A stretch of DNA of 64,000 nt from JBAYIE01 sp965279165. Lineage in GTDB: Bacteria; Bacteroidota; Bacteroidia; UKL13-3. Position numbers and translations under genes: made by a program. Positions within the stretch are counted from its first letter, which is position 1. Each line of letters starts with the position of its first letter. The notes beneath the pieces are model-generated. The model did no database searches. It worked only from the letters and a program-made list of their open reading frames with translations, and had not been told where the DNA came from. This document shows, one piece after another, positions 18,705 to 26,824 of this stretch. The stretch is taken from the NCBI GenBank assembly GCA_965279165.1, contig OZ257140.1, positions 372,001-436,000 of the forward strand, read 5' to 3'.

Positions 18705-19247
18705 ATGGTATTGATGTTTTCTCCCCCATCCAACATCCAATTCCCGCATGTAAAAATTGTATCGTACCTCCTTGTTTTTATCTTGCGGGATTGATTCGCT
18801 TACCACTCATCAACATCCAATCATCCAATCATTCACTAATTTCCTTTTCAAAATAATGTCACCCTTTCAGGGTTTCGGTTGCTACTATTATTATTTTTCT
18901 ACAAAAATGTCACCCTTTCAGGGTTATAAATGCGGAACTTTATCTGTGGCTAAAACACCTTTCAACATTCCCCGCGACACGGCCAAACTTACTCATTCAC
19001 TCATTTCCTCAATTTATTCCCTCCGGATGTGTTCGACAAGCTCACACACCGGCATTCCAATGACAATCAAGATTTGTCAAAAATTAGATACCCTTTTGTC
19101 TCTATCATAAAAACACCAATTAACATGCTTCGCGACGCGGCAATCATCCAATTCCTGCATGTAAAAATTGTATCGTACCTCCTTGTTTTTATCTTGCGGG
19201 ATCGATTCGCTTACCGCTCATCAACATCCAATCATCCAATCATTCAC
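18705..19247. repeat. Composite interspersed element, two tandem modules
   Basis: This 543-base gene-free stretch contains two copies of a module. Each has a hairpin (18740-18792 and 19151-19202) closed by CCCGCA/TGCGGG with inner TAAAAA/TTTTTA and loop TACCTCCTTG, followed by GATTCGCTTACC and CATCAACATCCAATCATCC words. Between them lie two copies of GTCACCCTTTCAGGGTT (18858-18874, 18909-18925) and a CAACATTCCCCGCGACACGG-type segment with a diverged partner near 19120. The same module occurs inverted at 39960-40210. Short ORFs across it are unconvincing. Confidence 0.85.
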
Positions 19248-21296
19248 TCATTTCCTCACCCTCACATCCACCGCCACCAATTCATCCTTGCATCCCAACA
19301 ACGGATTCATATCCAGTTCCTGAATTTCGGGAGCAACAGCCAATAAAGCAGATAACCTAACGATGGTTTCTGCAATTAAAGTTTCTTCCACCCCTACTTT
19401 GCCTCTTACCCCTTTAATAATCGGATAGGATTGTAAATGACGAACCATTGCCAAGGCTTCATCAAAACCAACAGGAGCAAGAGCTGATGCTATATCTTTA
19501 AAAACTTCAACAAAAATTCCACCAAGTCCGCATAAGATGACGTGACCATAACCTTCCTCATAGGAAGAGCCTATAAAAATTTCGATCCCTCGTTTTTGTT
19601 GTTGTACCAAAACCGATTCAGCTCCGGGAATTACCATTAATTCGGTAAAAACCCTTTCTGCTTCCGCCACCGAACTAATATTTAATACCACTCCTCCAAT
19701 ATCTGATTTGTGAATCGGACCATTTGCTTTCATTACCAAGGGAAATCCAAATCTTTTTGCAATACCTTCTATTTCGGTAATCCAATTAACTGTTTTTTGC
19801 TTTACCGTTGCTATTCCAATGGCATCTAATAATCCCTGTATTTCTTCAGGGTTCAGGTAACCATCCGTTGCATGATCCATTATGGCTCGGATTTTTTTCG
19901 AATCTATTTCTATTGGTTCAGGATCTTCGTAAGGTATCGTAGTTTTACAAACCCGTGCCAACACATACCCAAAACTAACCTCATCGGTAAAATTGATATG
20001 CCCTTTCGAATGAAAGTGACTAACCTCTTCGGCAGCTTGAATGACGGATGGTAAAATGGGAAAAATCGGTTTTTTAAGTGTGTTTATTTTTTCATGTAAA
20101 ACCTGATACACATTATTAACACTCCACATTCCTGTAGTACCAAACACAACCACCGATGCATCAATCTCTTCGAATTCCTTGTCTACATAATCTAAAATTT
20201 CACCCAATTGCTCAGCCGTACCGGTGGCAAGAAAATCAATCGGATTGGAAACCGATGAACCGGAATGCAATTTTGATAATAGCTCATCAGCTTTTGGTCC
20301 TGATAAACGAGGAACTTCCAATCCTCCTTTAATTAAAATATCCGTTAACATAACTCCCGGACCACCTGCATGGGTTATTACAGCTATTCTGTTACCATGC
20401 AATTGTTTCATCGAAAATATGGCGGCAACATATACCAACTCAACCCGGCTGTAACACCTTACAATTCCTGCTTTACGAAACAACGCACTTACAGCAGTGT
20501 TCGAACCCGCCAAAGACCCCGTATGCGATGTTACAGCATGTGCGCCTTCTTCTGTTGAACCTGCTTTAATTGCAGCGATACGACACCCTTTTCGAACCAA
20601 TGATCGGGCATGTTGCAAAAATTTAGCCGGATTATTTACCTGCTCCAGATACAATAATTTTATGCGTGAACTTGTTTTTGGATCAAACGTTTTATCCCAG
20701 TATTCGAGCATATCCTCCACTCCTATCTGGGCACTATTACCTATCGAAAACAAGCCTGAGAATTTCAACCCCCTCGAAATGGCTTCTTCTAAAATAAAAA
20801 CCATGGTGGCACCTGATGCCGAAACCAGATCACAACCTTTGTCATCATATTCAGGAATTGGCCCGGCAAAAACACCTTTGTAACGTTTGGTGATAACTCC
20901 GATACAATTCGGACCGATTAAAGTACCACCACATTGGTTTACTATAGCAACACATCTTTCCTCCAATAATTTCCCCTCTTCTCCTGTTTCCGAAAACCCA
21001 GCAGAAAACAAAATAAATGCTTTGCAGTTTTTTTGCATCGCCAGGATACGTATTGCTTCTTCGGATTGCCCGGCAACAATCGCAATAATTGCAAGATCAA
21101 CTGCAGGAATATCATTGGTGCTGGCATAACACGCTATACCTTGAATAACTTTTTCTTTCGGATTTACTGGAAATATTTGGCCATTATAACCATGATCGAG
21201 TATGTTTTTAAGCACCTTACCTCCCGGTTTGGAAATATCATTGGAAGCGCCAATAATGGCAATACTTTCCGGATTTAATAACTGCTCTGTAATCAT
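19248..21296 (-). CDS. NDP(ADP)-forming acyl-CoA synthetase, fused alpha-beta subunits
   Basis: This 682-residue enzyme family interconverts acyl-CoA, ADP and phosphate with acid, CoA and ATP. The N-terminal CoA-binding domain starts PESIAIIGASNDISKPGG. The ligase domains contain the phosphorylatable His258 in AVTSHTGSLAG. From about residue 470 comes an ATP-grasp domain (RFGFPLVMKANGPIHKSDIGGV, then GLGGIFVEVFKD and a closing ELDMNPLL). There is no GNAT domain, which separates it from Pat-type acetyltransferase fusions. Substrate may be acetate or another short acid. Its TGA stop lies inside the edge of the adjacent interspersed repeat. Confidence 0.9.
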   Translation of the reverse strand: MITEQLLNPESIAIIGASNDISKPGGKVLKNILDHGYNGQIFPVNPKEKVIQGIACYASTNDIPAVDLAIIAIVAGQSEEAIRILAMQKNCKAFILFSAGFSETGEEGKLLEERCVAIVNQCGGTLIGPNCIGVITKRYKGVFAGPIPEYDDKGCDLVSASGATMVFILEEAISRGLKFSGLFSIGNSAQIGVEDMLEYWDKTFDPKTSSRIKLLYLEQVNNPAKFLQHARSLVRKGCRIAAIKAGSTEEGAHAVTSHTGSLAGSNTAVSALFRKAGIVRCYSRVELVYVAAIFSMKQLHGNRIAVITHAGGPGVMLTDILIKGGLEVPRLSGPKADELLSKLHSGSSVSNPIDFLATGTAEQLGEILDYVDKEFEEIDASVVVFGTTGMWSVNNVYQVLHEKINTLKKPIFPILPSVIQAAEEVSHFHSKGHINFTDEVSFGYVLARVCKTTIPYEDPEPIEIDSKKIRAIMDHATDGYLNPEEIQGLLDAIGIATVKQKTVNWITEIEGIAKRFGFPLVMKANGPIHKSDIGGVVLNISSVAEAERVFTELMVIPGAESVLVQQQKRGIEIFIGSSYEEGYGHVILCGLGGIFVEVFKDIASALAPVGFDEALAMVRHLQSYPIIKGVRGKVGVEETLIAETIVRLSALLAVAPEIQELDMNPLLGCKDELVAVDVRVRK

Positions 21297-21377
21297 ATCT
21301 GCATTGGTTTCTGTTACCCTTGCAAATTAGTTGCTAAAAGAAGAATAAAATTTGATATGTGTCAGTTACCGAAGAAT

Positions 21378-21824
21378 TTATTTCCACTTCTGACAATCGG
21401 TTATCTGATAATCAATTTTTACGACCCATTGCTCTTTGGTGTAAAATGTTATCTCCATAAACGGACAATTTGATTTATACGTTTCTATGGAATAAACCAG
21501 CTTCATGGAAGCGGAAATTGCCGCTTTGCCAAATATCTTTCTTATGTCGTTTCTGCTTATGTTTAAAATATCAACTCCATTTTGTAGGTATTTAATGGTT
21601 GCAATCAATTCATCCACCAATCCCGTTTTCTCATTTATAAAATAATTCTTCTGCCTTAACTCCTTTTCATAAATAATCATGCGGTTCAGGTTGTATTTGA
21701 TAGAATCAATTTTATGGGTTAAAAACTGTACCTCCGATTTGGATAACATCCGTTTATCAGTAGATTGTGCATGCAGCAAGTGCAACGAAAAAAGAAACAA
21801 AACAAATAATAGAATCCTTTTCAT
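21378..21824 (-). CDS. Small secreted hypothetical protein
   Basis: A 148-residue product with a clear signal peptide (MKRILLFVLFLFSLHLLHAQ). The mature part starts with a predicted amphipathic/coiled helix rich in Lys and Glu and ends in a beta-rich portion with two cysteines. I do not recognise a family. It lies six bases downstream of the RlmI-like gene on the same strand and is probably cotranscribed with it, although the functional connection is unclear. Confidence 0.65.
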   Translation of the reverse strand: MKRILLFVLFLFSLHLLHAQSTDKRMLSKSEVQFLTHKIDSIKYNLNRMIIYEKELRQKNYFINEKTGLVDELIATIKYLQNGVDILNISRNDIRKIFGKAAISASMKLVYSIETYKSNCPFMEITFYTKEQWVVKIDYQITDCQKWK

Positions 21825-21830
21825 AATCGG

Positions 21831-23000
21831 TTATTCTACATACAAAAGTAGTCCTTTTAAATATTCGCCTTCAGGATGGTAAATATTTATAGGATGGTCT
21901 TCGGATTGAGACAATTGTCGAAGTACCCGCACGTTTCGTCCAGCATCGGCTGCAGCACCAAAAACAATTTTACGAAACAAATCCTTATCAATATGTTGGG
22001 AACAGGAAAAAGTAAAAATCAATCCCCCCGGTTTAATTTGTTGTATTGCAACTAAATTGAGGTTTTTATAGCCTCTTGTGGCATTCTTAACTGCTTTTGC
22101 ACTCTTTGCAAATGCAGGAGGATCAAGAATGATCATATCATAATCGGTTTGATTTTGTTTCAGGAAGTCAAATACATCTTCTGTAAATCCTTTATGGTTA
22201 TCTGTATTAAATCCGTTTAAATGCACATTCTTATCGCACATTTCCATGGCATCTTTCGAACTATCTACCGAATGAACCAAAGTGGCACCTGCCTGCAATG
22301 CATACAAACTAAATCCGCCTGAATAACAAAATGTATTCAATACTTTCTTGTTGGTAGAAAATTCTCCCACAATTATTCGATTCTCCCTTTGGTCAACAAA
22401 GAAGCCTGTTTTCTGTCCTTTTTCTACATCGACCATAAATTGCACGCCATTTTCTTTGGCAATTACCGGCATCACTTTTGGTTCACCAACCCATCCACTC
22501 GACACCACCGATTCAAGAATCTGAGAGCTTGATTTTGTTTTCAGGTAAATATGCTTTACGCCACATGCCCTTAAACCCTTGCAAATAACTTCTCGGATAT
22601 GTTCGGTTCCCAGTACCAACAATTGTACCACTGCAACATCGTCATACACATCTACGATAACCCCAGGGAAGAAATCACCTTCGGCATGAATTAACCGATA
22701 AATATTGGTGGTTTCCATATTAATGATGGTCTTACGTAAACGAAATGCCAACTCAATTTTTTGTAGCCAGTATGCTTCATTTATCTCAATTTCATCCTGG
22801 GTAAATTCGAACATCCTGCAAGTAATCTGACTGATTGGCGAAAAAAATCCATATCCCATTAATTCATTGCTATGGGTTAATACCTTTATTATTTCGCCAC
22901 TTTCCGACTTGGGTAATTTGTGTACGGCACCCGAAAACACCCATGGATGACGGTTCAACAAGGATCTTTCACGACCCGATTTTAAAATTAATTCTTTCAC
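21831..23000 (-). CDS. rlmI: RlmI-like class I SAM-dependent rRNA (cytosine-C5) methyltransferase
   Basis: The 389-residue protein has an N-terminal PUA-like RNA-binding domain (residues 1-75, with LNRHPWVFSGAVHKLP), an RlmI central domain (EGDFFPGVIVDVYDD near 125) and a Rossmann methyltransferase domain. The latter shows VLNTFCYSGGFSLYALQAGA for SAM binding and the DPPAFAKS motif near residue 296. It probably methylates 23S rRNA as RlmI does in E. coli; position is inferred from the family. The start at 23000 gives the expected N-terminus. Confidence 0.9.
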   Translation of the reverse strand: MKELILKSGRERSLLNRHPWVFSGAVHKLPKSESGEIIKVLTHSNELMGYGFFSPISQITCRMFEFTQDEIEINEAYWLQKIELAFRLRKTIINMETTNIYRLIHAEGDFFPGVIVDVYDDVAVVQLLVLGTEHIREVICKGLRACGVKHIYLKTKSSSQILESVVSSGWVGEPKVMPVIAKENGVQFMVDVEKGQKTGFFVDQRENRIIVGEFSTNKKVLNTFCYSGGFSLYALQAGATLVHSVDSSKDAMEMCDKNVHLNGFNTDNHKGFTEDVFDFLKQNQTDYDMIILDPPAFAKSAKAVKNATRGYKNLNLVAIQQIKPGGLIFTFSCSQHIDKDLFRKIVFGAAADAGRNVRVLRQLSQSEDHPINIYHPEGEYLKGLLLYVE

Positions 23001-23040
23001 TTAATATTGCCTTTTTGGATAGTTTACACGTACAAAAATG

Positions 23041-23048
23041 TAGTTTCG
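23041..23048 (+). promoter_or_regulatory. Putative -7 box in a leader duplicated with the paralogue
   Basis: TAGTTTCG differs from TAnnTTTG at one base and lies in a leader conserved upstream of both tandem paralogues (second copy 23859-23866). The leader runs ATGTAGTTTCGA-(AG/GC)-GTTAG-ATGAAATC before each TTG start. Conservation of the whole leader through the duplication supports a regulatory role. Confidence 0.35.
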
Positions 23049-23077
23049 AAAGTTAGTAATGAAATCTTTTTTGATTT

Positions 23078-23818
23078 TTGAAAAATATATTCCACATACT
23101 AATTTTCTTTTTTCTGTTTTCGAGTGCCGCTTTGGCTCAAAAAAAAGCGATAACAGGAATTGTAATCAGCGACGAAAATGCCAAACCAATAGCATTGGCT
23201 AATATTTTACAGATGAATGCCCAAAAGCGATACTTAACCAATCGTAAAGGCATCTTTAATCTCCCAGAAGCTCCAACGGATAGTTTCCGCTTCACTTGTG
23301 TTGGATATGAACCATTAACTATCAAGGGTATCGATATGATAAATTTAAATGCAGATACCATTTTGATTCTGTTGCGTACAATTAATTATCGTTTAAAAGA
23401 TGTTACCATCACCTATTCGAACCGAAAACGTGATTCGATAGCACGTATGGTTGCAGATATGGTTAAATACGATGCATTGTTAAATAACAATCGTCGAATT
23501 ACAAATCGTCCCAGAGGCCAAGGCCTTGAAGGTGTTTTATTAGAAATTTATTATGAATATTCAAAAGAAGGGAAAGATATGTTTCATTTCGACGACTTTG
23601 TAAAAACCTACCGATCGCAACAAACTTCAGATAAACGTTATAATAAAGAATTCATTAAACGTACAACAGGTTTGCCGGATGATTACCTGGACGCGTTTAT
23701 ACTTTTCTGCAGATTAGACCGAAACTTTATTCTCCAAGCAAGCGACTATGACTTCATTTGTGCAATAAAAGATTGTGAAACCAAATTCAGGGCAATAAAT
23801 CAAATTAATACCGACTAA
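23078..23818 (+). CDS. Secreted carboxypeptidase-regulatory-like domain protein, paralogue 1
   Basis: The 246-residue product has a signal peptide ending ALAQ, then a CarboxypepD_reg-like beta domain (ITGIVISDENAKPIALANIL; SFRFTCVGYEPLTI). This is followed by a helical C-terminal domain with NNRRITNRPRG, YYEYSKEGKDM and LPDDYLDAFILFCRLDRNF. This architecture is common in Bacteroidota envelope proteins of unknown function. The frame has an in-frame TGA at 23072, so translation must start after it; TTG 23078 is the only candidate that keeps the signal peptide. An out-of-frame ATG at 23059 lies just upstream. The next gene is a close paralogue. Confidence 0.75.
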   Translation: MKNIFHILIFFFLFSSAALAQKKAITGIVISDENAKPIALANILQMNAQKRYLTNRKGIFNLPEAPTDSFRFTCVGYEPLTIKGIDMINLNADTILILLRTINYRLKDVTITYSNRKRDSIARMVADMVKYDALLNNNRRITNRPRGQGLEGVLLEIYYEYSKEGKDMFHFDDFVKTYRSQQTSDKRYNKEFIKRTTGLPDDYLDAFILFCRLDRNFILQASDYDFICAIKDCETKFRAINQINTD

Positions 23819-23858
23819 AGAATTATTTCCACTTTAACAGATTAAATGTATAAAAATG

Positions 23859-23866
23859 TAGTTTCG
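23859..23866 (+). promoter_or_regulatory. Putative -7 box, second copy of the duplicated leader
   Basis: TAGTTTCG sits at the same distance from the TTG start of paralogue 2 as the copy at 23041-23048 does from paralogue 1, with surrounding bases conserved. It is a one-mismatch match to TAnnTTTG. Confidence 0.35.
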
Positions 23867-23889
23867 AGCGTTAGAAATGAAATCCTCCC

Positions 23890-24663
23890 TTGATTTTGAA
23901 GCAATATTTTATCTTCCTTATTTTATTTAACACTTTGGTTTGGCCTTTGCATGCCCAAGAAAAAGTGATAACCGGCATCGTATTTAGCGACGATCACGCT
24001 CATCCGATGGCATTGGTAAATATTCTACAAATCAATACACAAAAAAGATACTTATCGAGTCGCAAAGGAATTTTTCGCATTCCTGAAGCACCTACAGATA
24101 GTTTCAGATTCACTTCGGTTGGTTATAGCCCTGTTACGATTACAGGAAGCGAAATGCTAAAATTAAATACGGATACCATTTTGGTATTAATGCATTCGGG
24201 AAGTTATCTGTTAAAGGATGTTACCATCACCTATTCGAAACGCAAACGAGATTCGATAGCGCGAATAGTAGCCGATATTTTCAGAACCGATTCGTTGTTA
24301 AACAACAACAGAAGAATCCTTAACCGTCCAAGGGGATGCGTCGGTTCAGACGTTGGCTTAGGCTATACCGGAGCTTTAACAGAAATGTATTATGAATATT
24401 CGAAGGAAGGAAAAGACATGAAACATTTTGAAGAATATGTGTCGTTTTACCGATTAAAACAGGAAGCCGATTATAGGTATAACAAACAAACCATAAAGCA
24501 AATGACAAGTCTTCCCGATAATTACCTTGATGCCTTTATTCTATTTTGTAAAATGGATCGAAACTTCATTATCCAGGCAAGTGAATATGATTTTGTAAAA
24601 GCCGTAAAGGATTGTGAAGCCAGGTTTAGGGTGAGTAATAAGGGATTAGGGAAAAGTGATTAG
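23890..24663 (+). CDS. Secreted carboxypeptidase-regulatory-like domain protein, paralogue 2
   Basis: The 257-residue paralogue of the preceding gene keeps the same order: signal peptide (ending LHAQ), ITGIVFSDDHAHPMALVNIL beta domain, NNRRILNRPRG, YYEYSKEGKDM and LPDNYLDAFILFCKMDRNF. It has a 7-residue insertion after NRPRG (CVGSDVGLGY region). An in-frame TGA at 23878 forces a start at or after TTG 23890. Its last ten residues (SNKGLGKSD) are encoded by a GGGATTAGGG-type repeat that also supplies the TAG stop; the paralogue ends differently, so the tail is repeat-derived. Confidence 0.75.
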   Translation: MILKQYFIFLILFNTLVWPLHAQEKVITGIVFSDDHAHPMALVNILQINTQKRYLSSRKGIFRIPEAPTDSFRFTSVGYSPVTITGSEMLKLNTDTILVLMHSGSYLLKDVTITYSKRKRDSIARIVADIFRTDSLLNNNRRILNRPRGCVGSDVGLGYTGALTEMYYEYSKEGKDMKHFEEYVSFYRLKQEADYRYNKQTIKQMTSLPDNYLDAFILFCKMDRNFIIQASEYDFVKAVKDCEARFRVSNKGLGKSD

Positions 24664-24686
24664 GGAATAGGGATAAGGGATTAACT
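24639..24686 (+). repeat. G-tract tail overlapping the stop codon of paralogue 2
   Basis: Five GGG runs separated by 4, 11, 4 and 4 bases (GGGATTAGGG, GATTAGGG, AATAGGG, ATAAGGG) span the 3' end of the coding region and the TAG stop. The spacing could form a G-quadruplex in mRNA. It is the same repeat class as at 9807 and 12806. Confidence 0.8.
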
Positions 24687-24711
24687 TAAAAAGTTAGAGC
24701 ACTTTGATACG

Positions 24712-24815
24712 AACACTTCAACACCTCAACACCTCAACACTTCAACACCTCAACACTTTAACACTTTAACACCTTAACACTTTAACACCTCAACACTTCT
24801 ACACTTTAACACTCT
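24712..24815. repeat. Period-8 tandem repeat (AACACCTC family)
   Basis: About 13 head-to-tail octamers of AACACCTC with variants AACACTTC, AACACTTT and AACACCTT. It fills most of the gap before the YkuK-like gene. The same octamer family occurs at 12886-12948. Confidence 0.9.
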
Positions 24816-24919
24816 CTGAGATTAGTGAAATCTCTTTTATCTTTCAATTCTGCTAATTTTGTTGTTAATATTGTATAAACTAAGTTATTGGCCAAACGGT
24901 TGTTAACAATAAAAAAGAT

Positions 24920-25417
24920 ATGCAGCATTTTGAATCGGCACCTATGCGTTGGAGACGGTTTAACGGAGAATTTATCCAAACTTCAATTCTCGATGAAGTG
25001 GAATCTCTGATTTTAAAAGAACGTGCTGCCGGAAATAAACTCAAAGTGTGTATTGGAACCGATTCGCAGGTAACCAATGCCGTAACAGAATTTGCTACGG
25101 TAATCGTATTTGTTCGACAAAAACGAGGTGGATTTATGCTTATCAGCAGTGAAAAAACAAAATTTAAGTTCAGTATAAAAGAACGAATGCTGCAAGAAGT
25201 AGCAAAGAGTATTGATATTGCCTATAAACTATGTGAGATACTTGACAAATATGAAGTAGATCTCGAAGTTCATGCCGATATCAATACCAATCCTCAATTC
25301 AAATCCAATAGTGCCTTGCACGAAGCGATGGGTTATATTTTAAGCATGGGATTTGTGTTCAAAGCAAAACCGGATGCCTATGCCAGTTCGTATTGTGCGA
25401 ATAAAATTGTGCATTAG
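24920..25417 (+). CDS. YkuK/DUF458 family RNase H-like protein
   Basis: The 165-residue protein has the DUF458 arrangement: an N-terminal WRRFNGEFIQ stretch, VCIGTDSQVTNA (first acidic residue of an RNase H-like fold, near residue 50), a strand with FATVIVFVRQKRGG, VDLEVHADINTNPQFKSN near 115-130 and AMGYILSMGF near the C-terminus. Family members are proposed ribonuclease H-like proteins; activity has not been firmly established to my knowledge. The stop TAG opens directly into a TAGGCAGGAGGC tail repeat. Confidence 0.85.
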   Translation: MQHFESAPMRWRRFNGEFIQTSILDEVESLILKERAAGNKLKVCIGTDSQVTNAVTEFATVIVFVRQKRGGFMLISSEKTKFKFSIKERMLQEVAKSIDIAYKLCEILDKYEVDLEVHADINTNPQFKSNSALHEAMGYILSMGFVFKAKPDAYASSYCANKIVH

Positions 25418-25469
25418 GCAGGAGGCAAAAGGCAGTAGTCATTAGGCAATAGGCAGTAGGCAATATGTA
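25418..25469 (+). repeat. GGCAGTAGGCAATAG-type tail repeat, interrupted by the IS element
   Basis: Repeated GGCAGTAG, GGCAATAG and GGCAGGAGG words follow the YkuK-like stop codon. Related CATTAG / GGCAGTAGCC words resume at 26775-26824 on the far side of the insertion sequence, so the element inserted into a pre-existing repeat region. Confidence 0.8.
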
Positions 25470-25506
25470 TGTCCCTGGTATAGGTTGACCATAAAAGTCA
25501 ATTTAT

Positions 25507-25905
25507 ATGAAAGCAAATTTAAAACAAATTCAGAAGCAACGACATTATTCAGAGGAATTTAAAAAGGAATTAGTATCCTTGTTTGAAGGAGGCAAATTCA
25601 GTGTTCATCAACTCGAGCGACTTTATGGGGTCTCAGATGCGAGCATTTACAATTGGATTTATAAATACTCTACTTTTAATGAAAGGGGGTATCGAGTCAT
25701 AGAATTTAAAACAAGTAGTATGGATAAGCTAAAGCAACTTGAGCAAAGGATAAAGGAGCTCGAACAAATGGTTGGTCAGAAGCAAATCAAGATAGATTTT
25801 TTGGAAAAGATGATTGAGATTGCTAAAGATGATCTAAAAATAGATATCAAAAAAAACTTCAACACCCCACAATCAACTGGTTCCGGCAGAACCAAGAAAA
25901 AGTAA
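25507..25905 (+). CDS. IS3-family transposase OrfA (helix-turn-helix)
   Basis: The 132-residue OrfA starts with a helix-turn-helix of the IS3/IS911 type (HYSEEFKKELVSLFEGGKFS, VHQLERLYGVSDASIYNWIY). It continues into a coiled-coil region (residues 75-115, LEQRIKELEQMVGQKQIKIDF) that would mediate oligomerisation. It ends at TAA 25903-25905 after an A-rich AAGAAAAAG stretch. The OrfB frame is -1 to this frame at that point, the arrangement used for programmed frameshifting in IS3 elements, though the run has five A, not the usual six. Confidence 0.9.
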   Translation: MKANLKQIQKQRHYSEEFKKELVSLFEGGKFSVHQLERLYGVSDASIYNWIYKYSTFNERGYRVIEFKTSSMDKLKQLEQRIKELEQMVGQKQIKIDFLEKMIEIAKDDLKIDIKKNFNTPQSTGSGRTKKK

Positions 25906-25913
25906 CTTATTCG

Positions 25914-26750
25914 ATGAATCAGCTTTACAAAGAAGTTGGAATAAGCAAACAAGCTGTTAATCAATATGCCATGCGACAATTAGCTTTTAATAAGGCTACA
26001 AAAGCGCTTGTAATGGAAGCTGAGGAGTTAAGGCAAGAACACCCTGGTTGTGGGGTTGAAAAGATGTATTACACACTAAAGCCAGAATTTATTGGAAGGG
26101 ATCGATTTATAGAACTTCTGATGGATTTAGGTTTTAGAATCAAGAAGAAGCGGAATTTTAGAAGGACAACTTATTCAGGCAATAAACACTATCCAAACCT
26201 AATCAAAGGGATGAGGATTAATGCCCCTTCCATGATTTGGCAATCCGACATAACATACATTGATGCTGGAGATCACTTCTGCTATGCGGTATTCATCATA
26301 GATGTTTATACTAAGAAAATCGTAGGTTATCAAGTCTCTGATAATATGCGGGCAACTGCAAATATGAAGGCTTTAAAGGGAGCATTGGTGCACAATAAAG
26401 CTCCGATTATTCATCATTCAGATAGAGGAAGTCAATATGAATATGGAGACTATGTGAATGTATTGAAGGATAATAATTGTCAATTAAGTATGGCACTTAA
26501 AGCACAAGATAACGCATATGCTGAACGAATTAACAGAACTATCAAAGAAGAATATTTAGATTATTGGAAACCGAAAAACCTATGTCAGATTAAGAAGTGC
26601 GTAAAGAATGCAGTAACTCATTACAACAATATTCGACCACATAATAATCTTGGAAAACTTAGTCCAGTAGACTTTGAAAACAAATGGTTAAATAATCAAT
26701 TCAATTCTATCCCTAATATTACTATTTTTGATGATGAAGTCTTAGTTTAA
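25914..26750 (+). CDS. IS3-family transposase OrfB (DDE integrase core)
   Basis: The 278-residue OrfB has an HTH_21-like N-terminal segment (QEHPGCGVEKMYYTLKP) and an rve integrase core with catalytic Asp112 (IWQSDITYI), Asp170 (IIHHSDRGSQY) and Glu204 (DNAYAERINRT), then the usual YNNIRPHNNLGKLSP C-terminus. No disruption is visible, so the element could be active. The frame is open upstream of ATG 25914 to the OrfA end, so an OrfAB fusion by -1 frameshifting is possible as well as independent initiation. Confidence 0.93.
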   Translation: MNQLYKEVGISKQAVNQYAMRQLAFNKATKALVMEAEELRQEHPGCGVEKMYYTLKPEFIGRDRFIELLMDLGFRIKKKRNFRRTTYSGNKHYPNLIKGMRINAPSMIWQSDITYIDAGDHFCYAVFIIDVYTKKIVGYQVSDNMRATANMKALKGALVHNKAPIIHHSDRGSQYEYGDYVNVLKDNNCQLSMALKAQDNAYAERINRTIKEEYLDYWKPKNLCQIKKCVKNAVTHYNNIRPHNNLGKLSPVDFENKWLNNQFNSIPNITIFDDEVLV

Positions 26751-26824
26751 ACCGGTCAACCTTATTCAGGGATGTTCATTAGTCATTGGGCAGTAGCCAT
26801 TAGCTATTAGCCATTAGCCTATAC

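Larger units (their letters stand above)
25470..26774 (+). mobile_element. IS3-family insertion sequence, apparently intact
   Basis: The element is about 1.3 kb with imperfect terminal inverted repeats: the left end 25470-25490 (TGTCCCTG..TAGGTTGACC) matches the reverse complement of 26754-26774 (CATCCCTG..AAGGTTGACC) at about 16 of 21 positions. It encodes an OrfA/OrfB pair with a complete DDE core. I could not find a convincing target-site duplication, partly because the flanks are repetitive. Assignment to the IS150-like group is likely but unverified. Confidence 0.85.

Noticed and set aside
18757..19346. Two plus-strand frames (117 and 105 codons) in the repeat region
   Set aside because: Their sequences are translations of the interspersed module and low-complexity words, and they differ in frame between module copies.
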